Virus record (IMG/VR): IMGVR_UViG_3300044998_000118
Coordinates: 1 to 37,148 of that record
DNA from: a virus
Length of the DNA: 37,148 nucleotides
Reading direction: 5' to 3' (one strand)
Below the pieces are notes generated by a model that saw nothing but the letters and a program-made list of their open reading frames with translations, had not been told where the DNA came from and did not search any database. A program made the position numbers and the translations under genes. Below are positions 20,138 to 28,146 of the stretch, piece by piece; the first letter of the stretch is position 1, and every line of letters begins with the position of its first letter.

Positions 20138-20760
20138 GGCTTGAATCCTATCGCCCGATCGAAAGCCGCGAAATCGCCCAGATACAGCAGCCGCTCCGCA
20201 TTGCGCCTGCGAACCAGGCCCGCAAGCACCTTGCCGCCGCCCTTGTTCCACAGCAGAAAAGCGTCAGCCGCCTTGTCGTGCGCGCCTGCATTGTGGCGGT
20301 GCAGGACCGACGACCGGCCAAATGCGGCCATCCCAATATTGTAGGCCAGCGAGACCATGGCGCCGAACTGGTGGTCGGTCGCCCTCGGTGCCGCCTTGGC
20401 CACGCCGTCCTCGAAAGTGGCAAGGATATTCCTGAAAAGCGCGTCGGCGCGCTGTTGCGAGATCCGGTCGCCCGGCTTGACCGGGCCGCCATCCTCGTAT
20501 CGCGTATTGCCCCACCCGATAGTCCAGACGCCAGCCGGGCAGCGGTAGGCCGTCAGCCGGCAGCTTTCGAAATGGTGCAGCAGCGCGATCGCCCGCGCGT
20601 CCACGCGCCGCTTGCCGTCCGGTGGCGCAGCCGGCGCGACCCGCGCCATCACCGCGCGATGCGTGGCCGGCCCGTAGATGCCGTCTGGATCGACACCGAC
20701 CGCGCGCTGTAGCGCCTGCACATCGGCCAACGTGACGCCTGCGAAACGGGGTGCGCTCAT
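20134..20760 (-). CDS. Endolysin: peptidoglycan-binding plus GH24 muramidase, Glu-Cys-Thr triad (208 aa)
   Basis: Residues 9-40 (VTLADVQALQRAVGVDPDGI, YGPATHRAVMARV) form a PG_binding_1-like cell-wall domain. Residues about 55-205 are a T4-type lysozyme: FESCRLTAYRCPAGVWTIGWGNT carries Glu65 and Thr80 at the canonical 15-residue spacing, but the position of the usual catalytic Asp (Glu+9) is Cys74. Downstream helices (FGAMVSLAYNIGMAAF, VLAGLVRRRNAERLLYL) are typical. There is no signal peptide, so release depends on the holin. The ATG at 20760 overlaps the previous gene's stop. Confidence 0.9.
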   Translation of the reverse strand: MSAPRFAGVTLADVQALQRAVGVDPDGIYGPATHRAVMARVAPAAPPDGKRRVDARAIALLHHFESCRLTAYRCPAGVWTIGWGNTRYEDGGPVKPGDRISQQRADALFRNILATFEDGVAKAAPRATDHQFGAMVSLAYNIGMAAFGRSSVLHRHNAGAHDKAADAFLLWNKGGGKVLAGLVRRRNAERLLYLGDFAAFDRAIGFKP

Positions 20761-20915
20761 GGTTGCTGTCCTAGTTGCATGAACCGTTGCCGGGCGCCCT
20801 CGACCCTGTGCTGAAATCGGGTGTAGGTCTCGGTCCTCGCGCGCGCAGTCATTCTGTCCCGCATCGCGATTGCCTCCTGCCACTCGGTCCAAGCCCGCAT
20901 CTGTTCGTCCGTCAC
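20757..20915 (-). CDS. Small unknown protein with GTG start (52 aa)
   Basis: A 52-codon gene fits exactly between its neighbours. The GTG start overlaps the stop of the upstream gene (GTGA, 20912-20915), GGAGG lies just before it, and its stop overlaps the endolysin ATG (20757-20760). The product is strongly helical and charged (TDEQMRAWTEWQEAIAMRDR, MTARARTETYTRF, GARQRFMQLGQQP). Function unknown; the tight overlaps argue it is real and part of the lysis operon. Confidence 0.75.
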   Translation of the reverse strand: MTDEQMRAWTEWQEAIAMRDRMTARARTETYTRFQHRVEGARQRFMQLGQQP

Positions 20916-21220
20916 TTGCGCGCCTCCATCATCGTCTCAACATGGAAGTTCGATCTGCCGATCTCACCGAAATCTCTGTTGTAGTAGGTGGAAACGCCCT
21001 TGACGATAAATCCCTCGGGCACGGGCCGGGTCATGTCGTGCTCGGGGCTGAATCCTTGCCTTGCGGCCTTGATCTTAAGCGCCTTCATTGCTCGCCTGAC
21101 GACAGATTCGTGGCAGCCAAGAGCCTTCGCTGTCGCCCTATTGGAGCCATACAGATCGAAGGCGTCCAGTATCTCTCGCTGGCGTTCGGTAGCAAACGCA
21201 CGCAACTGTTCGTCAAACAT
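20912..21220 (-). CDS. Helix-turn-helix protein, probably shortened (102 aa)
   Basis: Residues 10-50 (FATERQREILDAFDLYGSNR, ATAKALGCHESVVRRAMKAL) are a helix-turn-helix, followed by KAARQGFSPEHDMTRPVPEGFIVKGVSTYY. I recognise this as the N-terminus of a larger phage protein in which the HTH part is followed by a metallophosphoesterase-like domain. Here the protein stops after about 40 further residues, so it may be a truncated remnant or a stand-alone DNA-binding form. Confidence 0.75.
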   Translation of the reverse strand: MFDEQLRAFATERQREILDAFDLYGSNRATAKALGCHESVVRRAMKALKIKAARQGFSPEHDMTRPVPEGFIVKGVSTYYNRDFGEIGRSNFHVETMMEARK

Positions 21221-21229
21221 AGCTGGTCC

Positions 21230-21460
21230 TTACTGGAAGATTTCGCGCAGTTTCGCCCCGACGGCACCGGCAATCATGGACACGCCAGCCAACAAGCCCC
21301 AGGCGCGGTTCTTCAGTTTCTGGTAGTCAGCATTGATAGTGTTGTGCGCCTGCTCGACCTGCTTGATCTCCTGTTCGAGAGCAAGAAGCCGCTTGTCGAT
21401 ACCCTCAAGAAGCGCCTCGATACGGGCCAGCCGTTCAACGGTGGTTTTGGCGGCGGTCAT
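21230..21460 (-). CDS. Small coiled-coil membrane protein, XhlA-like (76 aa)
   Basis: Residues 1-50 form a coiled coil (VERLARIEALLEGIDKRLLA, LEQEIKQVEQAHN) and residues 54-70 a membrane segment (WGLLAGVSMIAGAVGAK) with a short basic cytoplasmic end. This topology resembles hemolysin XhlA-type holin accessory proteins. A role in lysis timing or virion assembly is possible. The gene overlaps the end of the large ejection-protein gene by 4 nt. Confidence 0.7.
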   Translation of the reverse strand: MTAAKTTVERLARIEALLEGIDKRLLALEQEIKQVEQAHNTINADYQKLKNRAWGLLAGVSMIAGAVGAKLREIFQ

Positions 21461-23646
21461 TGCGGAACCCCCATCATGGAGGCTTCCGGCGGAGGCGGGA
21501 CACCTTCTGGCACACGATCGCCAGTCAGGAGTGTCGTGCCGGCCGAGAGGAAGACCCCCTGCACCAACTCACGGACCCCGCGGCGCGGCATACCAGATTT
21601 TTCCAGAATGTCGAGAACGCGGGGCAGCTTCTTGGGGTCAAACAGATCGTCGGCCAGTTTTTCGGCCGCAGCGCGGCCGATCGGCGTGCGGGCCAGAAGA
21701 TTGTTGACGATGGCCGCCTTGAACGCGCCACCGCCACCGAAGCCAAAACCGGACAGGATGTCTACCATGTCTTCGGTCGAGTTCAGGACGGTCTCGATCT
21801 TGTCGGGCGGCACACGGGCCAATGCGGCAAGGGCGTCGATTGCCTGCTTCTGAGAAGCGGCGTAGTTCAGGAACGCTTCACCTTCCCCGCCCGGCATGGC
21901 CGCAACAATCCTCTCCCGAAAACCGGGGTCATTGGCTGCCCGAGTGGCTAACGAATAGGACTGACTGAGAGAATCGTCATACAGGCCGGAACGGGCGCCA
22001 AGGGTGACGCCGGTTGCGCCTTCGGGGCTTTGGCGGGCGATTGCGGCCAGCGTGTCCGTCGTAGACGCACCGGGGCTGGCTGCCTGCCGTCCGAGTTCAG
22101 CGCCACCGACATACCGAGGATTGCCGCCATCAGCCACAGCGTTACGTCGCGCAAAGTTCCGCACGGCTACACCATATTCAGGCACCTGGTTGCTGACAAA
22201 CTGGTTCACCTCGTCGGCCAGGTCTTTGTAGTCCCGAGCACCGGGAACCTGGGGGTTCTTGGCGAGCGCACGGCGGATCGTGTCAAAATCACCGACGGTA
22301 AGGGGTTGGCCGTTGTCGAGAGCGTTGCGCAAGCGATCGCGGGTCAGTTTCGGCAGAGAGACATAGGGCAGGATGTCTTCGGCGATAACCTGGTGCATAC
22401 CGGAAATGTCAACAGGAGTATCCCGAATGGCTCCGAACTCTGCATCGGCAAGATCGCTGGCACGTCGCTTGAGTTCTTCCGGACCAACAACCGGACGCCG
22501 GCCGGGAATCGGGCCTGCACCGGGGTTGGCCGACAAAGCATTGGGGGTTGCGTTGGGAGTCCGCACCAACCTGTCAGCCATTTCCTCTGGCAACGTCGTG
22601 CGGGCGGTATCGAGTTCACGGGCCACACGACCGACCTGAGACCCCTCCAGCGGACGGGTAAAGCGCCGCGCTTCTTCCGGAGTCAGAATGTCGGCCAGAC
22701 GGGGGCCTTTGCCGGTAGACCGCGAATACTGTTCGGCGCGTTGCATAAGATCAGCCGGATCGAGGCCAGCCGATTGAATATAGTCAGCCGCCGCCGTCTC
22801 CGGCCTCTTGCCGAATTGCTGGACTACACGCCGAGCCCCCGCGGCCAAGGGAGGCGCCACTGCGCCAAACCCGGCACCGAGCACAGCATCCTGGTCCACG
22901 GTGTCTAGCCTTTGGTCAGGTTCCTGCGCTCCGGCACCCGCCAATGCACTCATACCCGCCCCGATACCGGCACCGGCAAGCATCTGCTTCCCCAGGCCGG
23001 CCACACGGCCAAGCGCGCCTGCGGGGATAGCAAACTGCCCGGCGATTCCGCCAGCCTGCCCCAACATACGAAAGTTCGGGTTGTCGGCTTGGCGGCGTTG
23101 TTGCTGGCGCTGCCAAGCGGCTTCATACTCTGGCCCGGAAAGAGCGCCTGTTTCGATAAAGGCTTGCGCTTCGTCGGCCCAGTTGAACAGCATGACGTCA
23201 AAAAAACCGCGCGCAGTCGCGCCAAGATCGCTACTGGGGGTGTAGTTTCCTTCGGCGTCGGGCGCTACACGGGTGATCTCCCATTGAAGCGGATCCGTCC
23301 CGCCTCGACGGTAGTAATCGGCTGCGGCCTCGATCTGCGTGGGTTTCGGCAAAACGATCCCGCCACCGGTTTCCGCGCTCCTGACGGTGCCGATATACCG
23401 CCGAACCGCATCCGGCGTTGCCCCGCGCCGAAGCATCTGCTCGATCTCGAACTGCATTTCGTTCTGTCGAACAGCGTTTGCCGGTGCGACCTCGCCGATG
23501 GCGTCGAACTCGTCTGCAACCGGCTGTGGGGCCGGTGCGACCTCGCCGATGGCGTCGAACTCGTCTGCAACCGGCTGTGAGGCCGGCATGGCTGCGGGAA
23601 CCGGCGGGGTCTCCACAACGTCGCTGAAGGCGTCGAACTCGTCCAC
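21457..23646 (-). CDS. Large internal virion/ejection protein (729 aa)
   Basis: The protein is long, Ala/Arg-rich and largely helical. The N-terminus has acidic repeats: PVADEFDAIGEVAPA occurs twice in tandem after MDEFDAFSDV. Glycine-rich hydrophobic stretches (GQAGGIAGQFAIPAGALG, MLAGAGIGAGMSALAGAGA; GFGFGGGGAFKAAIVNN) could form membrane helices. Position at the end of the structural block, next to a transglycosylase, and these features fit the P22 gp20/gp16 or T7-like class of proteins ejected to form a DNA channel. No enzymatic motif is visible. Confidence 0.75.
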   Translation of the reverse strand: MDEFDAFSDVVETPPVPAAMPASQPVADEFDAIGEVAPAPQPVADEFDAIGEVAPANAVRQNEMQFEIEQMLRRGATPDAVRRYIGTVRSAETGGGIVLPKPTQIEAAADYYRRGGTDPLQWEITRVAPDAEGNYTPSSDLGATARGFFDVMLFNWADEAQAFIETGALSGPEYEAAWQRQQQRRQADNPNFRMLGQAGGIAGQFAIPAGALGRVAGLGKQMLAGAGIGAGMSALAGAGAQEPDQRLDTVDQDAVLGAGFGAVAPPLAAGARRVVQQFGKRPETAAADYIQSAGLDPADLMQRAEQYSRSTGKGPRLADILTPEEARRFTRPLEGSQVGRVARELDTARTTLPEEMADRLVRTPNATPNALSANPGAGPIPGRRPVVGPEELKRRASDLADAEFGAIRDTPVDISGMHQVIAEDILPYVSLPKLTRDRLRNALDNGQPLTVGDFDTIRRALAKNPQVPGARDYKDLADEVNQFVSNQVPEYGVAVRNFARRNAVADGGNPRYVGGAELGRQAASPGASTTDTLAAIARQSPEGATGVTLGARSGLYDDSLSQSYSLATRAANDPGFRERIVAAMPGGEGEAFLNYAASQKQAIDALAALARVPPDKIETVLNSTEDMVDILSGFGFGGGGAFKAAIVNNLLARTPIGRAAAEKLADDLFDPKKLPRVLDILEKSGMPRRGVRELVQGVFLSAGTTLLTGDRVPEGVPPPPEASMMGVPQ

Positions 23647-23647
23647 G

Positions 23648-25282
23648 TCAGCGCCTCACCCGAACCTGGCCGTCAGGCGTGCGAAACATCGTGCCCGGCG
23701 GGAGGGCTCGCGCTTCCGCAGCCGAGGTAACGGCGACCGGACCACCCTGACGAGGCCGGCTGTCGATTCCTGCTCGCTGAACACGAGCATACAGGTCAGG
23801 AGGGAGGGCCTTTCTCAGCGTGTCTCCGGGGCCAAACAGCTTGTCGAGTTGGTCAACCGCAAACAGGTTGGCCTCCACGTCCTGCGTGGGATCGGTCGCC
23901 ATGTTCAGGAAGAACTGAAGTTCGACGTTCGAGTTCATTTGCTGCGCCGACATGCCAGTTACCTGTTTCAACTGCGCGATGATGGCCGGACGGAGGCTGT
24001 TCACCCGTTCCCGGAGCCGCTGGTCCTCCGAACCCAACGCACGGCCTACCCTCTGGCCGATACCAGTTCCCGCAACGTAGTTCCGCACGTTGGACACGAG
24101 GCCGCGTTCCGCACTGGGAACAAAACCTCTCCGGTCGAGGCTTGCGTAGGTTGTCGCCAAACCGGAAAGAGTTTCGCCAAGGCGGGCTCTGGCTTCAGCC
24201 CTTGAGCCGTCGTCTTCCTTGCCAGCGGCGCCTCTAGGTGCTGCCACGGGCCTGGGCGGGGCGTCCGGCGTTGCGGCCAGGCGGCGAGCACCACCTTGGC
24301 CCCCGAGAACCTTCGGAACATACGCCCGCGTTTCCGCGGGAAGCTGGCTTAGCCAGTTATCCCCACCACGCTGGATCGCCTGCCGGACTGCTGCGGGACC
24401 AGCGTTGTAAGCCGCTACGGCACGTTCGATGTCCCCGAACTGCCGCAGCATCTCGTTGAAATAAGCTTCCCCGAGCGCCCGGTTATATTCCGGATCGGTG
24501 CGGTAACGGTTTTCATCAAACGGCAGGCCAGCCAAGGCAGCGGCTTCGGGAGCAGTGCCGGGCATGACCTGCGCGATACCGATTGCCCCGGCGGACGAAG
24601 TAAGCGGGCGGCCGTTGGCGTCAAACTGACGCCCGCCGCTTTCAACAGTCAGCATACGCTGGAAAACGGAACGCGGGTCTCTTGGAACAGACGGCGCACG
24701 GTCAACCTGGAACAGTTCCGTGCCACCGCCACCGCGGCGGATCGCGGCTGTGGTCGGGGGGAGTTTGATCTGCGACCAATACTCCACCGCCCTCTGCCGA
24801 TCGCCGCCAAAAATCTCGGTCAGGCGCTCGATAAGCTGAATGTCGGCAGACGGTGAAACACTCTGCGGAGCCTCAAAAACCGACTCGACCGTCCCATCCT
24901 CGCCCACACGAACAAGATTGGTGCCGACCTTCATAAGCTGCGGGCCGGGAGGGCGAAGCGCATTGCGTGCGGCTACGGCCTGCTCGGGGCCTTCCTGAAA
25001 CAGAAAAGCGAAAGCTTCTTCGTCGTTGGGGTTGGCAGCCAGACGGGCACGGGCCTGCCGGACCTGCTCGGCTCGCTCCATCTGCTGGCGGCGAGTCATC
25101 TCGGTTCGGTAGACCGGCTCGACGCCCCCTGCCATGGCAAAGGCGTCGGCTACTGTGCCAAGCTTCTCCAGGAAGTTCCTTTTCGGGCGCGCCTGTCGCA
25201 CGGGCGGCAGGTTGAGACCCGGCATCTGCGGCATTTGCGGAAGGGGCGAGGTCAGCACGCTGCCGAGGTAGTTTTCAGGCAC
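23648..25282 (-). CDS. Ejection protein with lytic transglycosylase domain (544 aa)
   Basis: Residues about 205-335 form an SLT-type lytic transglycosylase: FQRMLTVESGG with catalytic Glu214, SSAGAIGIAQVMPGTA, YFNEMLRQFGDIERAVAAYNAG, and a final ETRAYVPKVLG. The N-terminal 200 residues are helical and Pro/Gln-rich; the C-terminal 200 are helical with a LGSEDQRLRERVNSL stretch. Such proteins are packaged in the virion and locally cut peptidoglycan so the DNA channel can cross the periplasm. It overlaps the upstream gene's end by 8 nt. Confidence 0.85.
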   Translation of the reverse strand: MPENYLGSVLTSPLPQMPQMPGLNLPPVRQARPKRNFLEKLGTVADAFAMAGGVEPVYRTEMTRRQQMERAEQVRQARARLAANPNDEEAFAFLFQEGPEQAVAARNALRPPGPQLMKVGTNLVRVGEDGTVESVFEAPQSVSPSADIQLIERLTEIFGGDRQRAVEYWSQIKLPPTTAAIRRGGGGTELFQVDRAPSVPRDPRSVFQRMLTVESGGRQFDANGRPLTSSAGAIGIAQVMPGTAPEAAALAGLPFDENRYRTDPEYNRALGEAYFNEMLRQFGDIERAVAAYNAGPAAVRQAIQRGGDNWLSQLPAETRAYVPKVLGGQGGARRLAATPDAPPRPVAAPRGAAGKEDDGSRAEARARLGETLSGLATTYASLDRRGFVPSAERGLVSNVRNYVAGTGIGQRVGRALGSEDQRLRERVNSLRPAIIAQLKQVTGMSAQQMNSNVELQFFLNMATDPTQDVEANLFAVDQLDKLFGPGDTLRKALPPDLYARVQRAGIDSRPRQGGPVAVTSAAEARALPPGTMFRTPDGQVRVRR

Positions 25283-25970
25283 GGGACACGTCCAGCCTGG
25301 AGTAATCCACCGTCAGGAAACCGTTTTCAAGCGGGCCAAGCGCCTCGGGACGCAGGACCGCAACCTCGTTGGCCAGCACGCCGATATGCTCCCGGTCGTC
25401 TCCCCTGTAAGTGAAACGATAGACGCCAAGGCCGTCCGGCTTCGTGTCGATCAGTTCGATGTTATCCTTGGCCCGCGGATCCGACAGCGTTGCAAGACCG
25501 CCAGCCACCTGGCCGATCTGTCCGAGCGCGCCGAGGAAGCCCGTAAGACCACCCGTCTTCCTGTTTTGCGATCCGACATCGGCAATAAGCTGGCCGGCCC
25601 CCAGACCGCCTTGCAGTCCGACTTGCGAGCCCTGCAACAGATTGCCGAGATAGTTCTGATAGGCGCCCTGCGCCAGTTGGCCGGCGCGCGTCTGAAGCCC
25701 CCGAAGGGTCGAACCGGACTGAAGAAGGCCGCGGGCCGCAGCCGATCCGCTGACGCCGCGCATGGCCTCACCAAAGATGTTCTGGTAGCCAATGGATCGC
25801 TTGAAGTTATCGAAACCCGCGCCGCCGTCTTCGCCCGTCAAGGCGTTCATATAGGCGCCAAGACCCTGGGAGCCCTGCGCGGCAAGTTGGGAAGCAATCG
25901 GCCTGAACGTGTCAGTGATATACCGATACTGAAGGTTGGTCGGCTTCCTCCTGGACTTCAAAAAACCCAT
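25275..25970 (-). CDS. DNA-transfer/tail protein with S74-like C-terminus (231 aa)
   Basis: The first 155 residues are Gly/Gln/Ala-rich and helical (GSQGLGAYMNALTG, AGQLAQGAYQNYLGNLLQGS), as in P22 gp7-like ejected proteins. From residue about 162 the sequence SDPRAKDNIELID, YRFTYRGDDREHIGVLANEV and GFLTVDYSRL is the hallmark of the peptidase S74 intramolecular chaperone domain of tail spikes and fibres. The usual catalytic Ser is within SDPRAKDNI. The domain may trimerise the protein and clip itself off. It overlaps the next upstream gene by about 60 nt. Confidence 0.78.
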   Translation of the reverse strand: MGFLKSRRKPTNLQYRYITDTFRPIASQLAAQGSQGLGAYMNALTGEDGGAGFDNFKRSIGYQNIFGEAMRGVSGSAAARGLLQSGSTLRGLQTRAGQLAQGAYQNYLGNLLQGSQVGLQGGLGAGQLIADVGSQNRKTGGLTGFLGALGQIGQVAGGLATLSDPRAKDNIELIDTKPDGLGVYRFTYRGDDREHIGVLANEVAVLRPEALGPLENGFLTVDYSRLDVSRA

Positions 25971-26385
25971 AGCGCGCCTCGAACTTCTGGCGGGTCATGG
26001 AGAAATGCTCCTGCTGACCCTCTGCTGTGTCCGTCAAACCAAGAGACTTGAACCCCATCTGACGTGTAAACCACCGAGAAGCGCGATTGAACGCGGGCAC
26101 CATTCCGACAATGGCGCGAGCCTGGCAAGCGACGAACATATACCGCAGCAAATCTATAGCCGTCAAGAAGGCTTTTGGCACGCGATCGACCATCAACCAA
26201 TGGCCCTTGTAGACGCGATCTCCCACTTGCTCGAACATGAGAATGTTCCGACCGTCCGTTACGGCAATGTTGTCGGGATCGGCCAACCACACTGCCGCGT
26301 TGAAACCATCTTCCACCATACCAGCCATGTCCGGCTGGTCCACGCGCTCCTGAAGCGTTCTGGCGCATGTGAGAAAGGTAATCAT
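25912..26385 (-). CDS. GNAT-fold protein, P22 gp14-like (157 aa)
   Basis: I use the ATG at 26385, which overlaps the stop of the fibre-like gene (ATGA); a longer version would shadow that gene. The fold signature is that of acetyltransferase-like DUF2824 proteins found in P22-like head operons (gp14): MVEDGFNAAVWLADPDNIAV, MVDRVPKAFLTAIDLLRYMF and the final NRASRWFTRQMGFKSLG, where GNAT enzymes have their acetyl-CoA-binding helix and last strand. A head-assembly role is known in P22; enzymatic activity is unproven. Confidence 0.7.
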   Translation of the reverse strand: MITFLTCARTLQERVDQPDMAGMVEDGFNAAVWLADPDNIAVTDGRNILMFEQVGDRVYKGHWLMVDRVPKAFLTAIDLLRYMFVACQARAIVGMVPAFNRASRWFTRQMGFKSLGLTDTAEGQQEHFSMTRQKFEARYGFFEVQEEADQPSVSVYH

Positions 26386-27248
26386 ACGATACTGCCCGGA
26401 TCGCCAATAACACCAATGCTGAAAAACCCCGAAGCGGCAAAACCCGAAGTCACCGAAGTTACCACCGGGGTTGCAAGGGGTATCTGGCACCGAGCCGCGA
26501 CGACGGCAGGGAAAATAATCCCTTGTAGTCCTCCGGAAGCGCTGGCACCTATTGGTAGGACAAAAGTTCCACCTGCGTCAGTTCTGGACACCGCTAGGAC
26601 ATACTGAACTCCCTCGATAAGCGTGACCGGAGCCGTCAGATTAAGCCGAATTGTGGCTAGTGTAACTGTAGTTGGGGCAGTATATTCAACGCCGTTATCA
26701 ACAACTGCCGTAATCGTGGCCGTTGAAGAAAGGCCCGACACTTCATAAACTCTTGCGTTATACTTCCCCCCGGCGGCTAAAGTTAGTGTAGCGACTAAAG
26801 CAGAGATTTCCATATCAGCAAGAGGCATAAAATATATACCTTTTGTCGCAAAACTTGAGGTAGAAGCTGACTGTCCATAGGACAGAAATGAGTCGTAAAA
26901 CAAACCACCGCCTCCTCCGCCACCTGAACCGCTGGTTGCAGCCGTAATCCGGCCTTGCGCGTCAACAGTTAGGTTCGTGTTCGTGTAACTTCCCGGCGTA
27001 ACCGACGTGTTTGACAGATTGAATGTGCGATCCGCGCTCAGGTTTCCGCCACCAGTGAGGCCGGTTCCGGCCGTCAGGACAATCGACTTGTCCGCCTTGC
27101 CGTCCACACCGTCAGCCGTGCTGCTCTCATTGCCGAATAGCTGCTCCCACAGTCGCATGAACGTCGAGGTGGGAGTTCCGGTCTCGGGATCGACGATCGG
27201 CCTCTTGATGTTGAGAGGGTCGATTCGGAGCCTCGGGGGCTTAGCCAT
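26382..27248 (-). CDS. Fibre-like structural protein (288 aa)
   Basis: An N-terminal LRIDPLNIKRPIVDPETGTP is followed by IVLTAGTGLTGGGNLSADRT and SYTNTNLTVDAQGRITAAT, phrases typical of phage tail-fibre shafts. A poly-Gly linker precedes a C-terminal beta-sandwich-like domain (residues 120-288; AGGKYNARVYEVSG, LIEGVQYVLAVSRT). It probably forms a trimeric appendage or collar protein and may bind the host surface. The C-terminal domain is AT-richer and Ser/Thr/Val-rich, as usual for adhesins. Confidence 0.75.
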   Translation of the reverse strand: MAKPPRLRIDPLNIKRPIVDPETGTPTSTFMRLWEQLFGNESSTADGVDGKADKSIVLTAGTGLTGGGNLSADRTFNLSNTSVTPGSYTNTNLTVDAQGRITAATSGSGGGGGGGLFYDSFLSYGQSASTSSFATKGIYFMPLADMEISALVATLTLAAGGKYNARVYEVSGLSSTATITAVVDNGVEYTAPTTVTLATIRLNLTAPVTLIEGVQYVLAVSRTDAGGTFVLPIGASASGGLQGIIFPAVVAARCQIPLATPVVTSVTSGFAASGFFSIGVIGDPGSIV

Positions 27249-28146
27249 CTTGCGTGTCTCCGTTCAGGCGCACATCCAGGCCGTCGATCCGAACAGTGGC
27301 GCCAGTATCCCGAAACTCGAAAATCCGCCCCGGCGCCCGAATGAGGCCGAGAGAACGCCACATGATTTCGGCGCTGTCTTCGCCGGCCGGAACGTCAATC
27401 GAGCCTTGGTCCTGAAACGACTTGCCGTTGTCGTCGCTGGTGTAAAGCGTGATGGCCGCCGGCACAAAAGCCGGGTTCCCGGTGTTGATAACGAGAAACA
27501 CCGCATTGTTACGGACGGACTGGCGCATACGGGCCGGGACGCCACCCGAGACACGACGCTCGAAGTCTTCGGGCGGGTTTTCCTCGATCGGGCTGTCATC
27601 GAGGCCATTGTTCGGATCCAGTGTCCACAGAAGGCCGAAATTGTCGTCGCCCCCCACGACATTGGTAGCTGCGCCTCCGAGATAGTTGGCTTTGTCGATA
27701 GACAGCCAGTTGAGACCGAGATGCAGCCTCCATGTCGGGGTGCCCTTGTTGGACCATGTGCTCCACGAGTTCGTGGTCAGATCGTAGACAAGGCTACTGC
27801 TCTCACCAAGGCGGAGCACATAGAAATCATGGCCATCGAGGCTGAAAGCCCAGGCACGGGCTTTGCGGATTTCCGGCTTTCCTGTTACCGCTACCAGAAC
27901 TGCGGTTTGCGATATTTGAAACGGCGAACCGGAGCCAAACAGCACCATAGACGAAAACTGCGACATGTCCACTTGCTGCGAAGCAAGGTTATAGGCAGTA
28001 AACAAAGAAAACTGGGACAAGTTGAGGTCCGGGTTCCCCCCGCTGAGGGAAAAAACCGTAGCCTGTGACAGATTTAGGTCAGGTTCTCCCTCGTTAAGAG
28101 ATAGAGCCGCGGCCTGTGAAGTCTCAATTTCAGGCGTATCAGCCAT
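27241..28146 (-). CDS. C-terminal half of gp10-like hub with SQ repeats (301 aa)
   Basis: Starts at the ATG at 28146 which overlaps the upstream stop (TAATG). Residues 1-100 contain five 17-18-residue repeats centred on hxhSQxxxh (TSQAAAL, LSQATVF, LSQFSLF, MSQFSSM, ISQTAVL). The remainder (ARAWAFSLDGHDFYVLRLGE, LVYDLTTNSWSTWSNKG, SGGVPARMRQSVRNN, GLDVRL) matches the C-terminal half of phage packaged-DNA stabilisation proteins (P22 gp10 family, beta-propeller-like). The N-terminal half seems to be the gene at 29323-30594, with a lectin-like gene between. Confidence 0.7.
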   Translation of the reverse strand: MADTPEIETSQAAALSLNEGEPDLNLSQATVFSLSGGNPDLNLSQFSLFTAYNLASQQVDMSQFSSMVLFGSGSPFQISQTAVLVAVTGKPEIRKARAWAFSLDGHDFYVLRLGESSSLVYDLTTNSWSTWSNKGTPTWRLHLGLNWLSIDKANYLGGAATNVVGGDDNFGLLWTLDPNNGLDDSPIEENPPEDFERRVSGGVPARMRQSVRNNAVFLVINTGNPAFVPAAITLYTSDDNGKSFQDQGSIDVPAGEDSAEIMWRSLGLIRAPGRIFEFRDTGATVRIDGLDVRLNGDTQDG

